A stretch of 41,295 nt of DNA from DASPWV01 sp046727855 (GTDB taxonomy: Bacteria > Acidobacteriota > Vicinamibacteria > Vicinamibacterales > UBA2999): the NCBI GenBank assembly GCA_046727855.1, contig JBKPDL010000156.1, forward strand, positions 1-41,295, written 5' to 3'. The notes beneath the pieces were generated by a model. The model was given only the letters and a program-made list of their open reading frames with translations. It made no database searches and was not told the origin of the DNA. Position numbers and translations under genes: made by a program. This document shows positions 6,628 to 14,227 of this stretch, piece after piece (within the stretch, counting starts at the first letter, position 1; each line of letters begins with the position of its first letter).

Positions 6628-9366
6628 TTAGAACTCGTAACGTAGCGCGAACATCGCGCGACGCGGATTCGCGATCAGATTACCCACTGCGAAGTTCGAG
6701 CTCGTGGCCACCTCGCTGATCCAGGTCAGCGGCGTGTCGATGTTCAGCACGTTGATGATGTCGGCCATCACCGTGACTCTCGACGTGGCGCCGAACCGGA
6801 ACCGCTTCTCGAGCCGCATATCGACGAAATTTTGCGACGGCATCCGGAGCGACCCATCGCGCGGCTGGAGGAAGACCGTCTGGGTGCCCTGAGGCAAGTT
6901 TCCGACGCTGAAGCGTCGCGTGTAGGGTTTTCCCGCCACCCACTGCCAGTTCGACGAGACGACGATGTCGTACGGGAAGGCATAGCTGCCCTGCAGCTTG
7001 AACATCACGTCGCGATCGCCCGGCAGCAGCCCCGCCGCGTTGGTCAACTCGTTCGGATCGTCACCGAACGTGCTCGCCGCCGAGCTCTGCGACGACGCCG
7101 TCGTCAGGTTCGACGCCGAGTGGAGTCCTTCCGTCTTCGAGATCGTGATCGATCCAATGGCCTGCCAGTTCTGCGACATGCGCTTGGTCAGCGTCAGCAG
7201 GAACGCGTTGTAGCGCTGCCACCAATCCTCCGCGCAGTAGGTGCACGTGTCGGGGCCGGGGTTCGTCAGCCGCACCAAGCGCGCCGTCGCGGGAGAGGTG
7301 CGACGATAGACGGTCAGCGGCGCACCGGTCTGCGGGTCGCTCCGCGTTTCCGGCTCGAACGTGCTGCCGACATCGACGCGGCCGACGAAGTCCTCGGCGC
7401 GCTTGTGGATGTAGCTCGCGCCAACTGCGAGGTTGCGAATCAGTTCGTGGTCCACGCCGATCGTGTACTGGTCCGTGTAGGGCGCCTTCAAATCCGGATC
7501 GACCACATAGGTGCCGCGCGGATCGGTGATTTGCTGCAGGATGTCGTAGGCCTGCGTCACCGGGTTCCACCCGAAGCGCCGCGTCACCGCCTGCGCCGGA
7601 GATAGCGCCGAGAACAGGTTGGTCGTCGAGCCCTGATAGTAGCGGCCGTAGCTCGCGCGCATGACAGTACCGGACTCACGCAGCTTGAGGTTGACGCCGA
7701 GCCGCGGCGAAATCGTCTTCCAGTCGACGAGATCCTTAATGGTTTCCGCCGTGCCGACCTCGTTGCGCGCCGCGTCCAGTATCGGCATCTCCGGGAGGTC
7801 GCCCGTGTTCAGGTCGAAGCGCACGCCGGCGTTGAGGGTGATCCGGTCGGTCATCGCCCAGGAGTCGTCGGCATACACGCCGAACGCGCGGACGTGGCCG
7901 CCCGAGATGCTGGGATCGCGGACGTCGATGTAGCCGGGTGCGCCGTCGCGCAGCGTGATCTGACGGCCACCGGGCCAGACCGACTCACTTTGTGTGCCGC
8001 CGTCAGTGAACTGCAGGCCGACGCGCACGTCGTGCTGCTGACCACGGAGATTCAGGAAGCGGCTCAGCCTCGCGGTGACCCCTGTGGTGTACGGCGCGAG
8101 GTTGCTCCAGCTGTAGTTCTGGTAATTCACGGAGTATTCATCCCTGATCTCGTCGTACACGCCCGGCGTGGTCAAGTCTTCGGTAAGGCCGCGCGTGCTG
8201 CTCCAGTTGTAGAAGCCGCCGTAGCGCAGGTCGAACGTCGTGTTGTCGTTGATCACGCGACGCCATGTCGCCGTAAAGGTTGGATTGTGACCGCGTCCCA
8301 TGCTCGCCGCGTCACGCGGCAGCGATGGCGTAATCGTGTCAGGCAGCCGCCAATGGTCATTGTGGTAGGCGAACAGCAGATTGTTGTTCTGATTCAGCTG
8401 CCATGTGAGCTTGCCAAACACGCGGTCCTGCAGGTCTTGGGTCGGAAACGCCGGGTCAGTGCCTGGTTCGGAGAAATAGTCGCGGCGGTACTGATACGAC
8501 CCGAACCACCACATCTTGTCGCGCATGATCCGCCCACCGACCTGCACGGTGGCGTCGTGGAACTTCTCGCGGTGGTAGGGGAACTCCTCATCAGGCTGAT
8601 TGTTGCCGGTCGTGGCGTCGTACTGACTGAACCAGTTGAGCAAGCCTTTGAGCGTGTTACCGCCGCTCTTGGTGACGATATTGAACACCGCGCCCTGCAT
8701 GTTGCCGTATTCGGCGGGCGCGCCAACGCCAACCAACTCCATCTCCGCGACGATGTCGGTGTTCGGGTAGGGCCACATCTGCCCGGCCGTGGGCGACGTG
8801 ATGTTCGTGCCGTCGATTTGGTACTGGTTTTCGTTCGTGTTCGACCCGAACGCCGAGGAGGTCGTGGAGTCCTGCACCTGGGTCGAGGCGATTCCCGGTG
8901 TCATCTGGAAGTAGTCGAAGACCGAGAAGCGCAGTACCGGCGTGTCGTGAATCAGCTCCTGGTTGTAGTTGACCGTGACGGCGGACTGCGAGGTGTCGAT
9001 GAGCGGGCTTTCGCCGGTGACGGTGATCGTCTCCGCGACACCGCCCACTTCGAGGCGCAGGTCGACGTCGAAGGTGCGCCCGACCTCGACACGCAGTCCT
9101 TCCATCACGATGGACTTGAATCCATCGAGCGTTGCTTTGAGCGCATACACGCCAGGCGTAAGAGCCTGGAAGCGATACTGGCCGTTGGCGTCGGCCACGG
9201 CGGTCTGGCTGCCGGCGGCGCCGGTCAGTTCGACCGTGACGCCGGGCAAGATCGCGCCGGAGGTGTCGGTCACCGTCCCGCGAAGCGTTCCTGTAGTCGT
9301 CTGAGCAAACAGCGGAGCAGTTCCCAAGACAAGCGCCGCCAATAACACACACACCTTTCCGAGCAT
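6628..9366 (-). CDS. TonB-dependent outer-membrane receptor (Oar-like)
   Basis: The protein is 912 aa from ATG 9366, which has GGAGG upstream; the frame is open 21 codons further. A Sec signal peptide ends near LFAQ. A carboxypeptidase-regulatory-like domain follows (about residues 25-110, GTLRGTVTDTSGAILPGVTVEL), then a plug with a TITVTGESPLIDTS entry, then a beta barrel that ends in aromatic F (ALRYEF). The role would be TonB-driven import of a large or scarce substrate across the outer membrane. No SusD-like lipoprotein is adjacent, as is usual for Oar-type receptors. It is divergent from the aminotransferase/permease pair and has its own sigma-70-like promoter. The substrate cannot be read from the sequence. 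Confidence 0.92.
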   Translation of the reverse strand: MLGKVCVLLAALVLGTAPLFAQTTTGTLRGTVTDTSGAILPGVTVELTGAAGSQTAVADANGQYRFQALTPGVYALKATLDGFKSIVMEGLRVEVGRTFDVDLRLEVGGVAETITVTGESPLIDTSQSAVTVNYNQELIHDTPVLRFSVFDYFQMTPGIASTQVQDSTTSSAFGSNTNENQYQIDGTNITSPTAGQMWPYPNTDIVAEMELVGVGAPAEYGNMQGAVFNIVTKSGGNTLKGLLNWFSQYDATTGNNQPDEEFPYHREKFHDATVQVGGRIMRDKMWWFGSYQYRRDYFSEPGTDPAFPTQDLQDRVFGKLTWQLNQNNNLLFAYHNDHWRLPDTITPSLPRDAASMGRGHNPTFTATWRRVINDNTTFDLRYGGFYNWSSTRGLTEDLTTPGVYDEIRDEYSVNYQNYSWSNLAPYTTGVTARLSRFLNLRGQQHDVRVGLQFTDGGTQSESVWPGGRQITLRDGAPGYIDVRDPSISGGHVRAFGVYADDSWAMTDRITLNAGVRFDLNTGDLPEMPILDAARNEVGTAETIKDLVDWKTISPRLGVNLKLRESGTVMRASYGRYYQGSTTNLFSALSPAQAVTRRFGWNPVTQAYDILQQITDPRGTYVVDPDLKAPYTDQYTIGVDHELIRNLAVGASYIHKRAEDFVGRVDVGSTFEPETRSDPQTGAPLTVYRRTSPATARLVRLTNPGPDTCTYCAEDWWQRYNAFLLTLTKRMSQNWQAIGSITISKTEGLHSASNLTTASSQSSAASTFGDDPNELTNAAGLLPGDRDVMFKLQGSYAFPYDIVVSSNWQWVAGKPYTRRFSVGNLPQGTQTVFLQPRDGSLRMPSQNFVDMRLEKRFRFGATSRVTVMADIINVLNIDTPLTWISEVATSSNFAVGNLIANPRRAMFALRYEF

Positions 9367-9416
9367 GTCATCCTCCAATGCCGGGTGGGCCCCGGCAAAT
9401 CGCCGCCAGTGCCCTG

Positions 9417-9445
9417 ACACTAGGAGCACGAAGCCGTGTTGTCAA
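9417..9445 (-). promoter_or_regulatory. Sigma-70-like promoter of the TonB receptor
   Basis: On the minus strand a perfect TTGACA (9440-9445) is followed after 17 bases by TAGTGT (9417-9422), about 50 bases before the receptor start codon. Confidence 0.5.
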
Positions 9446-9592
9446 CAGCGAAAGGTGTGCCTCATGCCGGTTGTTTTTGCCCCGGTATTTCCCAGCCAAA
9501 CCGCCGCGGCGTCCGCGGGCGCATGCCACCCTGTACGAATGTTGCAAGCTTGTCGAGTCGACCAGAGCCCGCGCCTTCCTCGTCGCGTGCCG

Positions 9593-9624
9593 TTGACAAC
9601 ATTGCATCGTTCATGTAAGAACGA
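9593..9624 (+). promoter_or_regulatory. Promoter with dyad operator before the aminotransferase remnant
   Basis: A perfect -35 TTGACA lies at 9593-9598. The expected -10 region falls inside a perfect dyad TCGTTC (9607-9612), six bases, GAACGA (9619-9624). This ends six bases before the start codon at 9631. The placement suits a repressor site. The regulator is unknown; the MerR/XRE/cupin protein is one candidate, although this dyad differs from the palindrome at 3012. Confidence 0.45.
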
Positions 9625-9630
9625 ACGTCT

Positions 9631-10382
9631 ATGAACAGCGTTGCCACCGACATCGATGTTACGAGCGGCGCGGGAATGGTCGATGCGTGCCGCCGGCACT
9701 CACTCTTCGAGTGGTCCGCGCAAAGCCACGTGGATCCCATTCCTGTGGCCCACGCGAAGGGCGTCTACTTCTGGACGCCCGAGGGGAAGCGCTTTATCGA
9801 TTTCAATAGTCCGCTGATATGCATGAACATCGGACACGGGGACGAACGCGTCATCCGGGCAGTGCAGGACCAGGTGGCACGCCTCGCATACGTGAACCCG
9901 TTCCTCGCGAGCGAGGCTCGTGCCCGACTCTCGTTGAAGCTGGCCGAGTTGTGCCCCGGCGACATCGACACCTTTAACAGTCATCCGCTGGGGTGCGCCG
10001 CGGCGCTCGCGACGATTGCGGTCTACGAAGAAGACCGTTTGATCGAGCGGGCGAAGGAGCGCGGCGCACTCATGACTTCACTGCTTCAGGAGGTCGCGGC
10101 CGTCATCCCTCGGTCGGAGCGATCCGTTCGATTGGTTTGTTCGGCATCGTCGAATTGGTACGGAACCGGACGACGCTCGAGCCGATGGCGCCGTTCAATG
10201 GTACGTCACCGGAGATGCAGGCGCTGGCGCGATCGTTTCGCGAACAGGGACTGTACACGTTCGTGCGCTGGAACTCGTTCTTCACAAATCCGCCGCGCTG
10301 CATCTCGGAATCCGAGCTGCGCGAAGGCTTTGCGATGATCGATCGCGGCCTCGCGATCACCGACCAGGCGGTGGTCTCGTGA
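9631..10382 (+). pseudogene. Class III aminotransferase with internal deletion and frameshift
   Basis: The first 115 or so codons match the N-terminus of a class III (beta-alanine/GABA/putrescine-type) aminotransferase: GVYFWTPEGKRFIDF, then MNIGHGDERVIRAV. After LAELCPGDIDTF the sequence jumps directly to NSHPLGCAAALATI, which normally lies about 200 residues later. The whole PLP-binding core with the catalytic lysine is therefore gone. A frameshift near 10100 then moves the reading into another frame (SIGLFGIVELVRNR to the end at 10382). The intact gene probably supplied a pyruvate- or 2-oxoglutarate-dependent amine transaminase. Its end overlaps the permease start by four bases, so the two were an operon. 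Confidence 0.85.
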
Positions 10383-11899
10383 GCAGAGGCGGCCGCGCGC
10401 ACTCACTGCCGGCACAGGACGCCGGCTTTCGCCGATCGCTCGGGCTATTCGACTCGACCATGGTCGTCGTCGGCGCGATGATCGGCTCGGGCATCTTCCT
10501 CGTCTCCGCCGAGATGGCGCGGGTGGTTGGGTCCGCCAGTTGGGTGCTAGTCGCCTGGGGCCTTACCGCGGTGCTCACGCTGGTGGCAGCGCTCTCTTAC
10601 GGTGAGCTCGCGGCGATGATGCCTCGGGCCGGAGGCCAATATGTATATCTGCGGGAGGCGTTCTCTCCCGTGGCGGGCTTTCTCTATGGCTGGACGCTCT
10701 TTGCGGTAATCCAAACTGGAACGGTAGCCGCAGTCAGCGTCGGGTTCGCGAGATATGCCGGTGTGTTGTTCCCGCTCATTGGCGAGGATCGCTATCTCAT
10801 CGCACCCATTCACCTTACGACTGGCTATGCGATCTCGCTGTCGAACGCCCAGCTACTTGCGCTTGCTGTTATCGCGCTCTTGACATGGACCAACACGCGC
10901 GGCATCGACTATGGCCGCATCGTCCAAAACGTGTTCACCGTTGCGAAGACAGCAGCGGTGGTAGGACTCATCATCGTTGGCCTCGCGCTTGGAACCAACG
11001 CAGCCGCGACGAGCGCCAACTTCAGCCAGCCGTGGACGCGCGTTGCCCCGGCAGCGATCGTAGGCGGGCTCGATGCCACGTCGTTCTACGGCTTGCTCGT
11101 CGCCTTGGCGATTGCGCAAGTGGGTTCGCTGTTTGCATCCGACGCCTGGAACAACATCACGTTCACCGCTGGCGAAGTGAAGAACCCGAGACGTGACGTC
11201 CCGGTCTCGCTGGCGCTGGGAACCGGCCTCGTCATGGTGCTGTACCTGCTTGCGAACCTGACCTATTTCGTGACGCTGCCGATTGAGGCCATCAAGACGG
11301 CGGCGGCCGACCGCGTCGCCGCGGCATCGCTTGAAGTGGCGCTGCCGGGGATTGGAGCGAGGCTATTGGCCGTCGGCATCATGATTTCGACGTTCGGTTG
11401 CGCCAATGGAATGCTCCTCGCAGGAGCGCGAGCCTACTATGCGATGGCGCGCGATGGGCTGTTCTTCCGATCAGCCGGTGTGCTCAACGAGCGCCGCGTT
11501 CCCGGATGGGGCCTTGTCATCCAGGGGCTTTGGGCGTCGTTCCTCGTACTCCCTCGCACGTTCAACGCGGAGACTGCGACGTACGGCAATCTGTATAGCA
11601 GTCTGCTCGACTACGTCGTATCGGCGGCGCTCCTCTTTTACATACTCACCATCGTCGCGGTGTTTCGGTTGCGGCGCACACGGCCAGATAGCCCGCGTCC
11701 GTATCGTGCAATTGGTTACCCGCTGCTACCTGCGTTGTATGTCCTTGCTGCCACGGCGATCTTGGCAGCACTCGCAACCTACCGCGCGTCGACCACATGG
11801 CCCGGCTTTGCCATCGTGCTTCTCGGCATTCCCGTTTACGCGCTCCTGCGGCGTTCGGCGCAGACCGCGCGCGCGCTAACCTCTTCGGAAACCCTGTAG
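10379..11899 (+). CDS. APC-family amino acid/polyamine permease
   Basis: The protein is 506 aa with a GTG start that overlaps the aminotransferase stop (GTGA). About 12 hydrophobic segments are visible. The first helix carries the APC hallmark VVGAMIGSGIFLV near residue 28, and the second half of helix 2 leads to YGELAAMMPRAGGQYVYLREAF. SDAWNNITFTAGEVKNPRRDVP in the middle is typical of LAT-like transporters. It would sit in the inner membrane and exchange or import amino acids or amines. It appears intact although its operon partner is dead, so it may be expressed from the same promoter at 9593. Substrate choice is inference. Confidence 0.9.
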   Translation: MSRGGRAHSLPAQDAGFRRSLGLFDSTMVVVGAMIGSGIFLVSAEMARVVGSASWVLVAWGLTAVLTLVAALSYGELAAMMPRAGGQYVYLREAFSPVAGFLYGWTLFAVIQTGTVAAVSVGFARYAGVLFPLIGEDRYLIAPIHLTTGYAISLSNAQLLALAVIALLTWTNTRGIDYGRIVQNVFTVAKTAAVVGLIIVGLALGTNAAATSANFSQPWTRVAPAAIVGGLDATSFYGLLVALAIAQVGSLFASDAWNNITFTAGEVKNPRRDVPVSLALGTGLVMVLYLLANLTYFVTLPIEAIKTAAADRVAAASLEVALPGIGARLLAVGIMISTFGCANGMLLAGARAYYAMARDGLFFRSAGVLNERRVPGWGLVIQGLWASFLVLPRTFNAETATYGNLYSSLLDYVVSAALLFYILTIVAVFRLRRTRPDSPRPYRAIGYPLLPALYVLAATAILAALATYRASTTWPGFAIVLLGIPVYALLRRSAQTARALTSSETL

Positions 11900-11976
11900 C
11901 GTGCGGTCGCCACGAATTGACGACATTGTAGTGTTTGTGTAGGCTTCACACACCTCGTTGTAAGGACGGCAGCGTG

Positions 11977-12081
11977 ATGTCGGTCGGTGGCGTCTCCTAT
12001 CTCTTCGGCCGAACGGCGCAGGGCTGGAAAATCTTGTCGTACACGGGAACGCAGAAGGGCAAGCTTGTCCGCTGCGATTGA
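11977..12081 (+). pseudogene. Short remnant, possibly of an NTF2/SnoaL-like protein
   Basis: A 34-residue reading from ATG 11977 ends in LFGRTAQGWKILSYTGTQ and KGKLVRCD. It resembles the last strands of SnoaL/DUF4440-type proteins (xxWKIxxYxG). There is no N-terminal part or clear ribosome binding site. The assignment is weak and it could be a spurious ORF. Confidence 0.3.
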
Positions 12082-12084
12082 GGT

Positions 12085-12145
12085 AGCCGCAGAGGCCGCA
12101 GACAGCCGCAACTGGCGCAGAGGGCCGCAGATGACGCAGATGGCG
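12085..12145. repeat. Degenerate GCCGCAGA repeat cluster
   Basis: Five or six spaced copies of (G)CCGCAGA-like words, some as GGCGCAGA or GACGCAGA, lie between two convergent genes. Function unknown; it may be simple-sequence drift in the intergenic region. Confidence 0.5.
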
Positions 12146-12178
12146 TAGCTAGCCGCCGACGTGCGTCACCTGCGGCTT

Positions 12179-14191
12179 CTAGTTCGACGTTCTCGTGGTC
12201 TTGGTTAGGAACGGATACGCCCTCCGCTCCAGCACCTCGCCGACGGCACGGTTCGCTTCCAGAAATGCGGCATCCGTATGCGGACTCGCGGCGGCATCAG
12301 AGTTCGCAATCGTGATCAGCCCGAAGGGCTGCCGCGCGACGACGCACGGCCGCTCGTTGGTGGAGGTGAACACCCACTCGAGTGGATCGGTAAGGCTGTT
12401 GTACGTGTACGCATAGCCGTGCGGCCAGCGATTGACTGTGATCGCCGCAATATCGCGCGCCGGATCGAAACCACCCTTGCCGAGTACGCGCGCGAGCTGA
12501 TCGCGAATGTTGCGCTCGAAGGTTTCGAACGAGGTCGCCAGCAGGTCGGCCCGGCCGATCCGGTGCTGCTCCTTGCGCGGCTTGCCCGGCGCACAAGGAT
12601 GCCGATCCATCCGGATGACGATTGGCTCGTTGGGATTGCGTGGATGGTGTAGGTCGCCGAGGTCTACGGCTTCCGACAGTCCCATACTGTCGTGGTACAT
12701 CGTTGGCGTGGAAATGTTCGCTACGCCAAGCTTCTCAAACGCGGTCCACCGTCGCAGTGCGACGCTCGTGTAGACCAGCGGCCCCTTCACGCCATAGAGT
12801 AGCGCTTCCTTCTGCTTGGCGGGCAAGTCCGGCGTGAGGTACGGGATGAACATGTTCCAGCACGCCATGACGCATGCGCGGCCGCGCACGTCGAAGACCT
12901 TTCCGCCCTTGCTGTAGGTGACCACTACTTCCTTCGCCGTTTCGATAGGACCATCGTGGCGGACGTTCACGACCGTGCTGCTCAGGCGAATACGCGCGGT
13001 CTGGCCTTCGCGATCCAGTCGTGAGTAATCAACGGGTGCCGCACCCACGTCTTCCTGTGTGCGGCCGGGAACGGCTTCAGGAATGAGCCAGCGCACCAGC
13101 AGGCGCGCGAGCGTCGCATTACCGTCCGGGAAATGGATGCTGCCTCCGCCGCCAGACGCCTTCTGCCGCCCATGGTGGCCGCCAGGCAAATCGGCGAGCA
13201 CTCCGTCTGGTGTCGGTTCAAGCTTCAACCCGGCGAATCCCGGGACACCCATCTCCCAGCCGAAGAGCGCAGGCACGGCATCTGCGCCGACGCAGAAGAC
13301 GCCGCGCCCGGTCGTCATGAAGAACCAGAGGCACTGTTTGTCCACCTTCGCGACGTTGAGCAAGTAGTCTTCGACGCTCATGCGCGCGAGGCGCTCTTTC
13401 TTCTCTGCCGAGTTCAACCCTGGCATGTAGTCCGGCTGACTGGGATCCTGCAGGCGGAGCATGTCCTGCCGCGCCTTGGGCGAGAGCGGCATCTGCTCGA
13501 GGTACTCGGCCGGGAACCCGCCTCGTCCGCCGCCGCTTGCGGCCGGCGGGCGAGCGACGAGACGATCCTCGCCCCACGTTTCCTTGTCGAAGAAATGACC
13601 GCTCCGCAGTCCGAGCGATGAGTACAGAGTCCGATTGCTCTCGTTGGACTTGACGAACCGGTCGAGATCGACGCCGATGCCTTGCAGCAGCCGGCGCGCC
13701 GGCAGGTTGTAGCGGAGCGGTGACTCGATATTGAGCGTGCCGCCGTTGAGCGCCAACAGCTTCCCCTCGACGACGAATTCGTTGCGTTTGGCATGCCCGC
13801 CGAAGTCGTCGTGATTGTCGAGGACGAGCACCCGAGCCGATCGACCGACGTTCGTGACGAAATAGTAGGCGGCGGCCAAGCCGCTCATCCCGCCGCCGAC
13901 GACGACGAGGTCGTAGGTCTCGCCCGTGTGAGCGGCGCTGGCGAGATCGACCGTGCGGCGATCGCGCAACTGGTGCGCAACCTCGAACGATCCAGCATGG
14001 CTGCCGCGCATCCCGGTGAGGCGCGGGGGATAGTCGGCGGGGACATCCGCCTGCAGGGCGGCGGCGTCGAGCTCGAGCGCCCAATTCCATTTGGGCAGCA
14101 GGGAAGCACCGACGGTGACGGCGACGCCGTTGACGAAGTCGCGCCGCCCGATCGGGCGATTCATACCAAGATCACGATCGTTGCCACTCAT
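12179..14191 (-). CDS. Tat-exported spermidine-dehydrogenase-like flavoprotein (paralogue 1)
   Basis: The protein is 670 aa. Tat motif GRRDFVNG (R16, R17) and a hydrophobic stretch follow the start. The FAD-binding Rossmann motif DLVVVGGGMSGLAAAYYF is at about 94-111, followed by LDNHDDFGGHAKRNEF. IHFPDGNATLARLLVRWLIP, APGKPRKEQHRIGRADLL and VNRWPHGYAYTYN are shared by all three paralogues here and by bacterial spermidine dehydrogenase (SpdH), which cleaves spermidine to 1,3-diaminopropane and 4-aminobutanal. Export as a folded flavoprotein means it acts in the periplasm. It is the last gene of the operon, 36 bases after the TonB receptor. The actual amine substrate is not known. Confidence 0.82.
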   Translation of the reverse strand: MSGNDRDLGMNRPIGRRDFVNGVAVTVGASLLPKWNWALELDAAALQADVPADYPPRLTGMRGSHAGSFEVAHQLRDRRTVDLASAAHTGETYDLVVVGGGMSGLAAAYYFVTNVGRSARVLVLDNHDDFGGHAKRNEFVVEGKLLALNGGTLNIESPLRYNLPARRLLQGIGVDLDRFVKSNESNRTLYSSLGLRSGHFFDKETWGEDRLVARPPAASGGGRGGFPAEYLEQMPLSPKARQDMLRLQDPSQPDYMPGLNSAEKKERLARMSVEDYLLNVAKVDKQCLWFFMTTGRGVFCVGADAVPALFGWEMGVPGFAGLKLEPTPDGVLADLPGGHHGRQKASGGGGSIHFPDGNATLARLLVRWLIPEAVPGRTQEDVGAAPVDYSRLDREGQTARIRLSSTVVNVRHDGPIETAKEVVVTYSKGGKVFDVRGRACVMACWNMFIPYLTPDLPAKQKEALLYGVKGPLVYTSVALRRWTAFEKLGVANISTPTMYHDSMGLSEAVDLGDLHHPRNPNEPIVIRMDRHPCAPGKPRKEQHRIGRADLLATSFETFERNIRDQLARVLGKGGFDPARDIAAITVNRWPHGYAYTYNSLTDPLEWVFTSTNERPCVVARQPFGLITIANSDAAASPHTDAAFLEANRAVGEVLERRAYPFLTKTTRTSN

Positions 14192-14227
14192 GAGTTCTCC
14201 GTTGACACGCAGTTGCAGGCCCGCCTG

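Noticed and set aside
7894..9345. Long plus-strand open frame of 483 codons opposite the TonB receptor
   Set aside because: It is antisense to a clear receptor gene, is low in normal protein motifs and is a typical GC-rich shadow frame.
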